In this document: piece after piece, positions 21,028-33,006 of the stretch | Layout: each line of letters starts with the position of its first letter | Numbering within the stretch: the first letter of the stretch is position 1 | Assembly (NCBI RefSeq): GCF_024339025.1 | Contig: NZ_CP101415.1 | Coordinates: forward strand, 124,001-188,000 | Reading direction: 5' to 3' | DNA from: Mycoplasma bradburyae | GTDB taxonomy: Bacteria; Bacillota_I; Bacilli_A; Mycoplasmatales; Mycoplasmoidaceae | DNA length: 64,000 nt | Translations under genes and position numbers: made by a program | The notes under the pieces: generated by a model | The model's database searches: none | Told to the model about the DNA's origin: nothing | The model's input: the letters and a program-made list of their open reading frames with translations, nothing else

Positions 21028-21330
21028 ATGAAAAAAGATATTCATCCAACTTTAAATAAAGTGGCTTTCATATGTTCTTCTTGTAATAATAAGTATGAAT
21101 TATTATCAGTAATTAAAGCTAAAGAAGTTCCTATGGATGTATGCAGTGGCTGCCACAGCTTCTACATTGGTGAAACTACTCAACAAGCAGTTAAAGGACG
21201 TGCTGAAAAATTATCTAGCAAGTTCAGCCAAGGTAAAGCGAACATTAATAAAAAATCTGAAGCTAAAACTAAAGAAAGCAAAGCTTCTAAAAAATCTAAC
21301 GACAAATCTAAATCTCTTAAAGATTTATAG
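21028..21330 (+). CDS. rpmE: 50S ribosomal protein L31
   Basis: The 100-residue protein starts MKKDIHPTLNKVAFICSSC and has two CxxC pairs (CSSC, CSGC), so it is the zinc-binding type of L31. The HSFYIGE segment is typical. The C-terminal 30 residues are a lysine/serine-rich extension beyond the usual length of about 70. A strong terminator follows. Confidence 0.94.
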   Translation: MKKDIHPTLNKVAFICSSCNNKYELLSVIKAKEVPMDVCSGCHSFYIGETTQQAVKGRAEKLSSKFSQGKANINKKSEAKTKESKASKKSNDKSKSLKDL

Positions 21331-21348
21331 AACCTTAATAATTTAGAC

Positions 21349-21393
21349 AACAAACAATGCCAAATTTAACAGATTTGGATTGTTTGTTTTTTT
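21349..21393 (+). terminator. rpmE terminator
   Basis: Long hairpin: 10-bp stem AACAAACAAT/ATTGTTTGTT, a bulged G, then 6 bp CCAAAT/ATTTGG, followed by a T run. Confidence 0.9.
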
Positions 21394-21429
21394 ATTTATA
21401 CACGCAGAAAATAAAAAAGAGGTTAGAAA

Positions 21430-22512
21430 ATGGAATACAACAAACAGATGTATGAAACCTTATTATCAATTAGAGCTAACGCTGAAAAATTAAATAAAGA
21501 ACTAGAAAATTTAACTAATGATTTTAAGCGAATTCATGCGATTAATAAAGAATTAAAACAGAAGAAACAATTGTTAGAAACTTTTGAAATATACGATAAG
21601 TTTGTAATAAGTGGTTTAGAAGCTGAAAAGATCATTAATGATAATACAATGAAGGAATTTCATGAATTAGCGATTATTGATTTAGATGATGCTAAAAAAG
21701 AAATCCCTAGTTTAGAAGAAAAACTAAAAATTTTATTATTGCCAGCAGACCCTAATGACGATAAAGAAGTTATCGTAGAAATGCGTCCTGCAGCTGGTGG
21801 TGATGAATCTTCAATCTTTGTAGGTAATATGTTTGATTTATACAAAGAATATTGTTCTAAACAAAATTGAAAGATTAATGTAATTGAAATGTTACCTACT
21901 TCAGTAGGTTATAGCTTTATTTCATTTGAAATTAATGGTGAAGATGTTTATTCAAAGATGAAATTTGAATCAGGTGTTCACCGCGTGCAAAGAGTTCCTG
22001 CTACTGAAGCTAAAGGTAGAGTACATACGTCAACGATAACTGTAGCAGTTTTACCTCAACAAGATGATGTTGAAATTGAAATTAACCCATCTGATTTAAG
22101 AATTGACACTTATCGCGCTTCAGGTGCCGGTGGTCAACACGTAAACAGAACAGAAAGTGCCGTAAGAATTACGCATATACCAACTGGAATTGTTGCTGCT
22201 TGTCAAGAAGGTAAATCACAAATAGCTAACCGTGAAACAGCTATGAAAATGCTTCGTTCTAAATTATGAGAAGCTGCTGAAAAAGAAAAGAACGACGCTT
22301 TATCTGAATTAAGAAAGAATCAAGTAGGTTCTGGAGATCGTGCTGAAAAAATTAGAACTTATAACTACCCACAAAACCGTGTAACTGATCATAGAATTAA
22401 TATGTCTATAAATAGCCTTGATCGATTTATGATGGGCGATATCGATGAAATGATCGATGCTTTACGTTCTAAAGAACAAGAAGAAAAAATGAAATTAATT
22501 ATGAATGAATAG
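21430..22512 (+). CDS. prfA: Peptide chain release factor 1
   Basis: The 360-residue class I release factor has the stop-codon-reading tripeptide Pro-Ala-Thr at residues 190-192 (RVPATE), as in RF1, and the GGQ hydrolysis motif at 234-236 ([15 protein letters not shown]). RF1 reads UAA and UAG, which fits a genome that uses UGA for Trp and has no need of RF2. An AGAGGTT stretch precedes the ATG. Its modifying enzyme prmC starts 3 bases after the stop. Confidence 0.97.
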
Positions 22513-22515
22513 AAT

Positions 22516-23370
22516 ATGACATTCCATGAATTGATTAACTATTTATCTAACCACTATGAAAAATATCAAGAAAACTATTCTTGATTATTTTTTTTACTTA
22601 TAAAACATCACTCAAAAAAAATAAAAGATAAGACAGATCTAATAACTAACAGAGATCAATTAATAGATTTTGATTTTGATCTTTTTATTAATGATTGTAA
22701 TAAGGTATATAAAGATAAATATCCAGTAGAATATATAACTCAAGAAATAGAAATTAATGATCTTAATTTGTTTGTTGATGAAAATGTTTTAATTCCTAGA
22801 CATGACACCAACACAGTGATAAATAATTTTTTAGAAGTCATCAATTCTCGAAATGACATAAAAAATGTATTGGATATTTGTGCAGGTTCTGGATTAATTG
22901 CATTAACGATAAAAAATCGAAACGATAAATATGAAGTTTATGGATCAGATATTTCAAAATCAGCGGTAAAAATAGCTAATTTTAATGCTGTAAAAAACTT
23001 ATTAAACGTGAAATTTTATGTAGCGGATTATCTTGAAATTTTAAATAAATTACCAGAGGAAATAGATGCAATAATTATTAACCCTCCTTACTTAGATGAA
23101 GAATTAAAAACTAACTACATAAAAGAAATAAGTTATGAACCTTTTAATGCATTATTTGCTAAAAATAACGGAACATTTTTTTACGAAGAAATATTTAAAT
23201 ATATCACAACCAACAAAAACAATATTAAAGTATTATGTATGGAATTTTCCGAATTAATTTTTGATAAAACATCAGATTTATTAAAAAAATATAATTTATA
23301 TGAAAAAACTTCTTTTTTCAGGGATGATAACAACAAATTGAGAGGATTTATTATTCAATGAAAGTCTTAG
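22516..23370 (+). CDS. prmC: Release factor glutamine methyltransferase PrmC
   Basis: The 284-residue protein methylates the Gln of the GGQ motif in release factors. It shows IPRHDTNTV, motif I VLDICAGSGLIALTIK, and the catalytic NPPY at 189-192 (IIINPPYLDEE). The order prfA-prmC is widely conserved. The start is the ATG at 22516, since the early frame crosses a TGA. The last 13 bases overlap the next gene. Confidence 0.92.
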
Positions 23371-23906
23371 AATTTGATAAAGACTTTGACGAAATAGTTC
23401 AGAGTATAAATAATAATAAATTGGTAATTCTACCTACTGATACAGTATTTGGTGTTGTTTGTAAATCTAAAGAAAAAATTTACCATTTAAAACAACGTGA
23501 CCTAAATAAGAAATTAATTTATTTTTGTTCAGATATAGAACAAATAGATATTAAAAACAAAATGTTTGTTGACTTAGCAAAACAATTTTGACCTGGTAAA
23601 TTAACAATTGTTTTTAATAAAGAAAGTTATCGGATACCAAATTGTTCAAAAATCTTGAAAATTTTAAAAAAGACCGGTAAATTTTACTCATCTAGCGCTA
23701 ATATTAGTAATTTAAATCCTTATCAAAATTGAGAAGATTATTTAAACGATAAATACTTTAATCAAATTAATGATTTAATTTTGATTAAGGGTAAAACTGA
23801 ATCAGAACAAGGATCAACTATATATAACTTAGATACAAATGAAATATTACGTAATGGTGAATTAACTCTAGCTTTAAAAGAATTCTTATCTAAATACCAA
23901 TATTAA
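23358..23906 (+). CDS. tsaC: TsaC/YrdC/Sua5-family threonylcarbamoyl-AMP synthase
   Basis: The 182-residue YrdC-domain protein has NNNKLVILPTDTVFGVVCKS, the RNA/ATP-binding lysine and arginine segment (HLKQRDLNKKLIYF), FWPGKLTIVFN and KTGKFYSSSANISNLNP. It should make the threonylcarbamoyl-AMP used for t6A37 in ANN-reading tRNAs. The protein is somewhat short and divergent but complete. It starts inside prmC (13-base overlap). Confidence 0.88.
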
Positions 23907-24058
23907 TAAATAACCAAAAATCACTATTACTTTTATAAGATCACTTAATAATAAACAACTAGGTTTTGTATCTAATTCTGTTTACAATCATTATTAAGAT
24001 GTTGAATATTTATTAAACCTTATTTACCTAACTTAGTTGAATAGCAATCAAGGTAATA
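23907..24058. other. AT-rich gap before convergent lon
   Basis: No gene or RNA was recognised. A weak inverted match between TTATTTACCT and AGGTAATAAA lies near 24020-24060. Confidence 0.4.
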
Positions 24059-24086
24059 AAAAAACAGCGTTTTTGCGCTGTTTTTT
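24059..24086. terminator. Bidirectional terminator between tsaC and lon
   Basis: 11-bp perfect stem AAAAAACAGCG/CGCTGTTTTTT with a 6-base loop. A and T runs on both flanks let it serve the convergent tsaC and lon transcripts. Confidence 0.9.
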
Positions 24087-24120
24087 AGTTATTTAAATAA
24101 TTTAAGTTATTAAATACTAA

Positions 24121-25842
24121 TTATAATGTTTGTTCTAAATTTGATGAACGACTTCTATGTTTACTAGTAGTTTTCTTTTTCTTTGTTTCATTAAATAAAT
24201 CATTATAAATGTCTAAATAATTATTAACTTTGATAAATTTAATCGAATTGAAATGTTTATCATCATCAATTAGTTCATTTAAATCAGAGCTGTTTTCTTC
24301 GGGTATATAAAAAGTATTTATATCAGAATTTACACAACCTAACAGTTTCGCCTTAAGCCCGCCTACTTCTAATACTTTTCCTGTTAATGTTATTTCACCA
24401 GTCATTGCTATAGAACTATCAATAGTTTTGTTCTTTAATGCCGATAAAATAGCGGTTGTTATCGCTATACCAGCACTTGGCCCTTCTTTAGGTATTGCCC
24501 CATTTGGAATATGAATGTAAATATTTTTCTTCTTAAATATATCGATATCAATGCCAAGTTTTTTAGCATGAATTTTTATAAAACTTATAGCAACGTTAAC
24601 TGATTCAAACATCACATCTTTGACATTACCTGTAATTTGAATGCTTCCATCACCATCCGATAGACCTACTTCAATTGATAAAACTCCACCTCCATATTTC
24701 GAATAATACAATCCATTAACTACTCCAGGACTAGGTTCTCTTTTAATTCTCTTTTTGGTGTTATAACGTTCTTTATTAAAAATACGTTTTACAACATCAA
24801 TATTTACTTTAGATAATTTAATATTTTTATCACAAGCCTTATCTACGATGTAACTACGAATTATTTTATCAATACATCTAGTTAGTTCTCTTACACCAGC
24901 TTCTCTAGTGTAATGATTGATGATATACTCTATTGCTTTATCATCAAATAAAATTTCCTTACTATCAAGATCGTACCCTTCAATCTTTTGTTTAATTATA
25001 TGATTCTTACAAATATAAAATTTTTCTTTTTCAGTATATGGATCTAAATTGATAACAAGCATTCTATCTCTTAATGGTTCAGGAATATCATTAAAATAAT
25101 TAGCTGTAGCTATAAACATTACATTAGAAAGATCGTAGTCTACATCTAAATAATGATCATTAAATGATTTATTAAGAGTTGTATCAAGAACTTCTAACAT
25201 AACTGCGTTCGGATCACCGTTATAGCTGCTAGTCATTTTATCGATTTCATCTAATAAAATTACAGGATTAATAACTCCTACTTCCTTCATTATTTTAATG
25301 ATTCTACCAGGGCGTGCTTCATTATAGTTTCTATCCAAACCTCGAATTTTTACTTCATCAGATAAACCGCCTAAAGAAAATTTTGCGAATTTTCTGTTAA
25401 GTGCTTTGGCTATTGATTTAGCTATTGTAGTTTTACCAACACCTGGAGGTCCTACTAAACAAATGATAGGGTTATTATTTATTTTTGAATTTTGAGCAAC
25501 GACTAAATATTCAAGAATTTCTTCTTTAATTTTTTCTAACCCATAGTGACTATTGTTTAAATGTTTTTTCACACTATTAATATCGATTGTTTCATCAGTT
25601 TTTTGTCATCAAGGTAGATTTATTAATCATTCAAGATAAATTTCAGCTTTTTCTGAATCATTATATGAAAATAAGCCAGAAGAATTCAAATTCTCTAAAA
25701 TTGTATTTTTAATATTTTCAGGATAAGGGTTGCTTTGAATTAAATATTTTAATTCCGATATTTTGGTTTTTCATTTTCTTAAATATATCGGAAATTCAAT
25801 TACTTTATTTTCTAAATTCATTTCTTGTTTTTCTTTAAGCAT
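24121..25842 (-). CDS. lon: Lon protease, AAA+ and protease part (split gene)
   Basis: The 573-residue reading frame starts at ATG 25842, with AAGG about 8 bases upstream. It covers the rear of the Lon substrate domain (LEWLINLPWWQKTDETID), the AAA+ module (Walker A GPPGVGKTT at about 132-140, Walker B VILLDEIDKM, PEPLRDRM) and the peptidase domain with Ser456 (PKEGPSAG) and Lys499 (GGLKAK). The ATP-dependent protease part looks intact. The N-terminal substrate-binding domain is in a separate overlapping frame upstream, shifted by one base. Either two subunits are made or a -1 frameshift joins them. No CIRCE heat-shock element was seen upstream. Confidence 0.93.
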
Positions 25843-26882
25843 ATATATTTCCTTTTTGTTTCAAATTTTTCTGGTTTCATGTTTTTGAACACATCACATT
25901 TTGTAACTAACAAATCAATAATTTTTTCTTTTGTGTTTTTTCGATATTTTTGTTTTGATAACAAATTATTCAGTTCTTTATCATCTTTTACCTTGTCAAG
26001 AAAAAGAGATTTATATTTCCATTTTTTTCATATGAAAACAAACTGATTAAGCAAGTCGTAATTATTATTTGCGAACAAGACTTTTATTTGATCGTCTTTG
26101 CTGATTACAAATGAATCTGTAGATAAACAAGATAAAATAAGATCTGAAAATTTTTTGTAAATCATTTTACGTAGAGTGTTAGTTTTGTAATCACATTTTT
26201 TAAAATCTAATATTTCCTTTTTTGAAAATAATTCACAAAAATTAAGATCTTTGGATTCTTCAAATTGTTTTGTTAAAAGCGAATAAACAAATCTGGGTGT
26301 ATAATCAAATTTAAATTTTTGGCAATCTACAGAAGAATAATCTTTAGATTTGTCGAGTATTTGATTCTTATCTAATAATTTAACTGTGTCGATAGCTTCA
26401 AGACTTATGGTGTAACTTTCAATATTATTATCAATAATATTTTCTTTAATATCTTTAACACTGCATAGTGTTCCGACGTCATAAATATCATTATTGCTTG
26501 CTTGTTCTTTTTGGGAAGAATCATTGCAGTTTTTTGAAGCAAATACTAGCAAGTAAAGATCTTGTTCATGATTTTGTAAGTGTGTATCTGTTTGGTCTAA
26601 ATTGTTTGATGTTTTATTTTCTATTTGTTGGTTGTTAGTGTCTGTGCAATTTGTTTTGTTTAAAGTTGGATTATTGTTAGTAATGTAAGTTTTTGGATCT
26701 TTGTTTTCTTGATTTAATATTTTTGTTGTTTGTGTTTTTGTTAGTTTTTTATTTAGTGTTGGAAGTAAATGATTTTTGATCGTTTCAAACGATTTTAAGT
26801 CGCGTTTGTTTATTTCAATTTGATAATTATTGTTTGAAAACAAAATATGTTTATCAAATATTATTAATGGGTAATTTTTCAT
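25812..26882 (-). CDS. Lon N-terminal substrate-binding domain in separate frame
   Basis: The 356-residue protein matches the start of Lon: YPLIIFDKHILFSNNNYQIEI, DLYLLVFASKN, YDVGTLCSVKDIKEN and IESYTISLEAIDTVKL follow the order of the Lon N domain, ending with FETKRKYICLKKNKK. An Asn/Thr/Gln-rich insert of about 60 residues (residues 45-105) is not usual in Lon. It ends at TAG 25812 after a TGA Trp and overlaps the catalytic frame by 31 bases. Shifting by -1 in the A-rich overlap would give one polypeptide of about 920 residues, longer than the usual 790 or so. Confidence 0.82.
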
Positions 26883-26963
26883 AAATTTACCGTTCTTTTA
26901 CGCTTTAATCATTTAATGGCCATTTATTAATTCAGCCAACAAATTCAATCTATCTGTTAGTTG

Positions 26964-26969
26964 ATTATA
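26964..26969 (-). promoter_or_regulatory. -10 box for lon
   Basis: TATAAT on the minus strand (ATTATA as written on plus), 82 bases upstream of the ATG of the Lon N-terminal frame. Confidence 0.5.
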
Positions 26970-27653
26970 GCTATTTTATTCGAATTTTAATAGTGAAAAA
27001 GGAGGTGAAAATTTGAAAAATTTTAATTAAAAATATATGCAATATAATATTATTATCTATATATATTTTTAAAAAATAACACATTTTTTCAAAAAAACAA
27101 AAAATTTTTATTTTCGTAGAAATTTTTAATTAAAAAACATGAAATTTTAGAAATATTTTTGATAAATCTAAAGATAATTTTAAATAGAAATTGAAAGCTT
27201 ATTCATTGAAAAGTTGCTATTATCAAATAATAAATAATTCAATATAGATTGAAATTTATCTTATAAGATTGAATAAATTCAAAACTAGGTGAGAATCGCT
27301 TAATAATAAAAATTATTTTTAGAAGCCGATAATTGTAAATGCGTATTTGACAAATTGAAAGTTTGCTAAAAATTTTTTGTTACCAAAATATCTTCAATTT
27401 TGAATAACTAGATATAGTTAAATTTATTAAAATTAGTATGATACTTATTTTTAATTAAAAATAAAAATATAAAAAATTACCGAGGAAAGTAGTGTAAATT
27501 CCTGTTAAATAAAATTTCAATTTAAACTATCTTATATTTCTGCGTATGATCGTTTTGAATTAAACAAAAATTAATATGAATTTATCTATGAAATTTTTAT
27601 GTAAGGTAGTCAATAATAATACAAAAAAATCTTAATTAAATATTAGGGAGTAA
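26970..27653. other. Long AT-rich leader region upstream of hsdR
   Basis: About 680 bases without a supportable gene. A TATAAT lies at 27043-27048, giving a possible leader of about 600 bases to hsdR. A strong AAGGAGGTGA at about 27000 leads only to a five-codon TTG frame. Two direct copies of AAATTGAAAG occur near 27187 and 27353. The block CCGAGGAAAGTAG near 27481 recalls RNase P RNA but has no other support. Confidence 0.5.
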
Positions 27654-27656
27654 ATG

Positions 27657-30600
27657 ATGGCTAATAAGAAAAGTTTATTTAACGAAATGACTAGAGTGCA
27701 ATTGCCTGCGATTGTACATTTAACTAGGTTAGGCTATCAATATATTGGAAAAATTACCGAAGAAATGAAGGGTGATTTTTATGATCCTGAAACTAATATA
27801 TTAATAAAGATTTTTAAAGAACAATTTGCTAAACTAAATCCAGATCATGTCGATAAATTTGAAGAAATTATAAGAGATATAAAAGTTGATTTAAATAATG
27901 ATGATTTAGGTAAAAGTTTTTATAAAAAACTTATTTCGGTATCACCTTACAAATTTATAGATTTTGAAAATATAAATAACAACACCTTTCATGTTACGGG
28001 GGAATTTTCCTGCAAAAATGGTGATGATGAATTCAGGCCAGACATCACACTTTTTATAAATGGATTGCCATTAGTTTTTATAGAGGTTAAACAACCTAAT
28101 AACAATGGTGGTATGTTAGAAGAAAGTAAGAGGTTAACTGAAAGTAGATTCCCTAAAAATAAATTTAGAAGATTCATAAACATAACTCAATTGATGATAT
28201 TTTCTAACAACATGGAATATGACAAAAAAGGTGGAATTATTCCTATTGAAGGTGTGTTTTATTGTACAGCTTCTAAAAAAGAAGCTTTGTTTAACTGCTT
28301 CAGGGAAGAAAATCCTAAAAATGAAGATATAGCTCCTTATATAAAAAACTATCAATACAAAGCTTTAGATAAAGATATAGAAAGAAAAATATTATCAGAT
28401 TTTAACTATCAAGTTATACATACAACCCCTGAGTATCAAACTAATATAAATATAAACACACCAACTAATAGAACGTTAACTTCTATGTGTTCTAAAGAAC
28501 GTTTATTATTTATTATTAGGTATGGAATAGCTTATGTAAATGATCAAAAAGAAATTGATGGAAAAATAAATTCTATCGAGCAAAAACAAATAATACGATA
28601 TCAACAACTATTTGCTGCGTTATCAATAATTGAGAAACTAAATGAAGGGACAAGATCGGGCATTATTTGACATACTCAAGGAAGCGGAAAAACAGCTCTT
28701 TCTTATTATTTAAATTCAATACTAAAAGATTATTATGCTAAGAAAAATATAGTTGCCAAATTTTATTTCATAGTAGATCGAATAGATTTACTAGAACAAG
28801 CGACTCAAGAATTCGAGGCGAGAGGTTGTTATGTGAAAAAGATTAACTCAAAAGATGAGTTAATGAAACATTTTAGAAATAACCAATCCCTTGAAGGTAG
28901 TTCTGGTCAAAATGAAATAAGTGTAGTAAACATACAAAAATTTGCACAAGATAAAGATAAAATTGAATTAAATGATTATGGAACTAATCTTCAAAGAATT
29001 TTTATAATTGATGAAGCACACAGAGGGTATAACCCTAAAGGTTGTTTCTTAGCAAATCTTTTTAATTCTGATAAAAACTCGATTAAAATTGCTTTAACAG
29101 GTACGCCATTACTAGCTGAAGAACGTACTTCTTGGAAAATATTTGGTAACTACATACATACTTATTATTATGATAAATCGATTCAAGATGGATACACTGT
29201 TAAAATAATAAGAGAAGATATAAAAACTTCATATAAGGAAAAACTTAATAAGATATACGATGAATTAAACTATATTCTTCAAAAGAACAAATTAGGTAAA
29301 AATAGGATAGTAGAACATGAGAATTATGTAAAAGAATTAATTAAATACATAATATCTGATCTTAAAGAATTTAGAACTATTAGAAATGACAATACCTTAG
29401 GTGGTATGGTTATATGTCGTTCAAGCGAACAAGCTAAAAAATTTGCTAGCTTGTTCAATGAAGTTCAAAATGAAGTTAATAATTCATTATCAAACGAAAA
29501 AGATAAAACTCATTTTAAGATAGGATTAATTCTTCATGATGTTGATGATAAAGAAACAAGAAAAAGAATGATACTAGACTATAAGAAAAATATGTCTATT
29601 GATATTCTTGTTGTTTTCAATATGTTATTAACAGGATTTGATGCTCCTAGATTAAAACGGTTATATTTTGGTCGAAAGTTAGAAGATCATAATTTATTGC
29701 AAGCTATAACTAGAGTAAATAGACCATATAAAAATAATAGATATGGATATTTAATTGACTTTGCTGATATTAAAAAGAATTTTAAGCAAACAAATGAGGC
29801 ATATCTTAAAGAGTTAAACCGATTTAATGATGGTAATCAAATAGGTATAGATGCCAATAACACCTTATCTAAGATAATAGAAGATCCCGAAGCTCTGATT
29901 GAAAACTTAAAAGAAGCTAAGCAAGCATTATTTGAATTTACAATTGAAAATCTTGAAGTTTTTAATAAAGAAATTTCTGAAATAAAAGATAAGAAAAATC
30001 TTTTAAGACTTAAATGCGCTTTAGAATCTGCTAAGGATTCATTTAATATAATTACAACATTTGGTGATGATGAATTAAAAAATCGTCTTCAAAATTTACA
30101 AATTGATAAGTTACCACAAATGCTCTCTGTCACTCAAAAACGCATTAATATAATCAATCAAAAAGAAATGATGTTATCAGATGATTATAATCAACAAACT
30201 ATTAATGCTGCTATGGCAGAAATAGAATTTAGTTTTGAAAAGATTGGTGATGAAGAATTATCTTTAATTTCTGATGATAATGATTTAAAAACTAAATGAG
30301 AAGAAGTGATTAAGAAGTTTGGTGAGTATATCGATCCAGAAGATCCTGAATACTTAAAATTAAAAAATATGTTTTTTCAAAAAATGAAGGATGATGGTTT
30401 TACTATTAGTTCTTTTGATGAATTCAATGATAAAAAAGAATTTATAGATGAAATAATAAACTCTCTTAAGGAACTTAAACGAAAAGATGATGTTCTATTA
30501 AAGAAATATAATGGCGATGAAAAATTTGTGAGAATTCATAAGAGAATAAAAGAAAAAAATATTAATAAAGAAAAGGAAAAATCTAATCCAATTATTTCTA

Positions 30601-30836
30601 ATCAAGATGACGAAATTGTAAATACATTAAACGTAATAAAAACAAATGTAGATAATAGAGTTTATGATAGAAACGATATTCTAAAAAAAGAATCTTACTT
30701 TAATAAAGCTATTATGAATGATATTACAACTGTGCTTAAAGAATTAAATGTAAGAAATGAAAGAAAAGACAAAGACTTTATACTATCAATAATTAGTAGA
30801 GAATATTTATCACAGTATAACGATATGTTTAATTAG
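27657..30836 (+). CDS. hsdR: Type I restriction enzyme, R subunit
   Basis: The 1059-residue motor and nuclease subunit of a type I restriction-modification system has a PD-(D/E)xK nuclease site early (FRPDITLF near 125, then FIEVKQ with Glu143 and Lys145). The superfamily 2 translocase motifs follow: HTQGSGKTAL (about 340), DEAH (452), ALTGTP, TGFDAPRLKRLYF and QAITRVNRPY. All key residues are present, and the frame is unbroken with TGA as Trp. GGGAG precedes two possible ATGs (27654, 27657). It is 9 bases upstream of hsdM and should form an R2M2S complex that cuts unmethylated foreign DNA. Confidence 0.96.
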
Positions 30837-30845
30837 GAAAATATT

Positions 30846-32486
30846 ATGAACGAGAATATTAGACAAAAAACAATAAATTTAATTGATGAATTAAAAAGCA
30901 CTTGTCAAACATATGGACTTGGAAATGACGGTAATGAATACAAAATTATTACCCAAGTTTTCTTGTATAAGTTTTTAAATGACAAATTCAGTTCTGAAAT
31001 CAAGAAAATTAGAAATGATTTTAAGGAATTAGAAAAATGAGAAGATTCATACGCTAAATTAAGTGAAGACGAAGTCTTGGATATATTTGACGAATTATCT
31101 CCTGACATTCCAAGATTAAGACCTGAACATTTAATTACCTTTTTATGAAACAATCAAACAAAAGGAAATTTTGCTAATCTTTTTGATGAAACGATGATTA
31201 AGATTGCAAATGAAAATATCGATATTTTCTCAACAGAAACTACAGAAAAAACAAGAATACCTATATTTGAAAAATTAACTGTTTATGTAACTGATGAAGC
31301 TAAAAGAGATTCTTTTGCAAGAGCTTTAGTAGATAAATTAGTTAACTTTTCATTTGAAGAAACATTCCAAGAACATTACGATTTTTTTGCAACAATATTC
31401 GAATATTTGCTTAAAGATTACAACACTGCAGGTGGTGGTAAATATGCTGAATATTACACTCCTCACGGAATTGCTACGATAATGGCTAAATTATTAGTAG
31501 ATGATAATGAAGATTTACGTAATATTGAAATCTATGACCCTAGCTCAGGTACAGGTACATTATTAATGGCACTAAGTCATAGAATTGGTCAAGACAAATG
31601 TACTATATTTGCTCAAGATATATCGCAAAGAAGTAATAAGATGCTTAAACTAAACTTAATCTTAAATGGTTTAGTTTCTTCTCTTGAACATGCAATACAA
31701 GGTGATACTTTAACAAGTCCTTATCATAAAAGTGATAATAACCAGTCGTTAAGACAATTTGATTATGTAGTATCAAACCCTCCATTTAAAATGGATTTCT
31801 CTGATACTAGAGATAAAATTGCTAGTATGCAAGAAAGATTCTGAGCTGGTGTTCCTAAAGTTCCCGCTAAAAAGAAGGAAAGCATGGCTATATACACTTT
31901 ATTCATACAGCATGTTATCAATTCGATAAAAGACAATGGTAAAGGAGCGATTGTTGTTCCGACAGGATTTATTACTTCTAAATCAGGTATTGAAGGTAAT
32001 GTATTACGTTATATAGTTGATAACAAATATGTATCTGGTGTTATTAGCATGCCTTCAAACGTTTTTGCCAACACAGGTACTAATGTTTCTGTAATCTTTT
32101 TTGACAAATCAAAAAAACACAATGATGTTATTTTAATCGATGCATCTAATCTTGGTGAAGATTATAAAGAAGATAATCTTCAAAAGAAACGATTAAGACC
32201 TGATGAAATTGACAAAATTGTTACAACATTTAGAAAAAGAAAAGCAGTTGATGATTTTTCTGTTTTAGTTTCTTATGATGAAATTAAAGAAAAGAATTAT
32301 TCATTATCAGCAGGTCAATATTTTGACATCAAGATTGAATACGTAGAAATTTCTCAAGAAGAATTCGAGAATAAGATGTTAGATTACGAGAAAGAATTAA
32401 CAAAACTATTCAAAGAAAGTGAAAAGTTGCAAAAAGAAATATTAACTGAAATGAAGAAAGTTAAATTTAATGGCGATAAAAAATAA
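30846..32486 (+). CDS. hsdM: Type I restriction-modification methyltransferase, M subunit
   Basis: The 546-residue N6-adenine methyltransferase has the HsdM N-terminal helical domain, GKYAEYYTPHGIA, SAM motif I YDPSSGTGTLLMAL (about 230) and the catalytic NPPF at 311-314 (VVSNPPFKMDF). The helix at the C terminus (FENKMLDYEKELTKLFKESEKLQKEI) would contact HsdS. It appears intact. Its last 17 bases overlap the start of the half-length hsdS. Confidence 0.96.
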
Positions 32487-32946
32487 GTGATCAAAAATTG
32501 CTGATTATGCAAGTATCAGGAATGGGAAAAATTACGTTTGCAATAGCGTAATTAATGGTAAATATCCTTTTTTTGATAGATCAAAAAATATTAAATATAG
32601 TGATCGATATTTATTTGATGAAGAGGCTATTATAATTCCGAGTGATGGTAAAGAATTTATTCCGAAATACTATAAAGGAAAATTCGATTTACATCAAAAA
32701 TGTCATGCATTATACAAATTTAGGAATATTGATCCCAAATACCTTTATTACTACATTTTAGCTAATAATTCTAAGTTAAATAAAAAAGCTAGCGGTTCAA
32801 CGGTTGCAAGTTTAAGCATAAAAGAAATTTTAAGCTTTCCGTTGCTATTGCCGGAATTGAAAAAACAAAATTTGGTTTCAAATTTATTGTTTAAAATTGA
32901 TCAAAAAATTGAGACTAATAAGAAGATAAACGATAATTTATTTTAA
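32470..32946 (+). CDS. hsdS: Type I specificity subunit, N-terminal half only
   Basis: The 158-residue protein contains one target recognition domain (WSKIADYASIRNGKNYV to KKASGSTVASLSIKEILSFPLLLP) and the first part of the central helix (LFKIDQKIETNKKINDNL). It then stops after one further residue, while a normal HsdS is about 380-400 residues with two such domains. The break lies exactly at a 15-base sequence repeated in inverted orientation at 33812-33826, where the missing half continues on the other strand. A half-size HsdS can in principle dimerise and read a palindromic site, so it may still work. Confidence 0.85.
32926..32940 (+). repeat. 15-bp inverted repeat, copy 1, inside hsdS central helix
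   Basis: ATAAACGATAATTTA, identical to the reverse complement of 33812-33826. It encodes INDNL of the HsdS central helix. Neighbouring bases on both sides differ, so exactly 15 bases are shared. Confidence 0.9.
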
Positions 32947-33006
32947 ATAAAATTTATATAAATAAAACTTATCTTAAACCAATAATTCATTAAAATAATA
33001 TTCATT

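Noticed and set aside
26883-27000. CIRCE heat-shock element upstream of lon
   Set aside because: The TTAGCACTC-N9-GAGTGCTAA pattern was looked for on both strands and not seen.
27000-27031. Leader peptide gene behind AAGGAGGTGA
   Set aside because: The frame from TTG has only five codons and no features. It may be chance or a remnant, so it was only mentioned in the region note.
27470-27560. Possible RNase P RNA (GAGGAAAGT block)
   Set aside because: Only one short conserved-looking block is present. The other conserved parts of RNase P RNA, such as the ACAGAA-type block and the paired P4 partner, were not found nearby.
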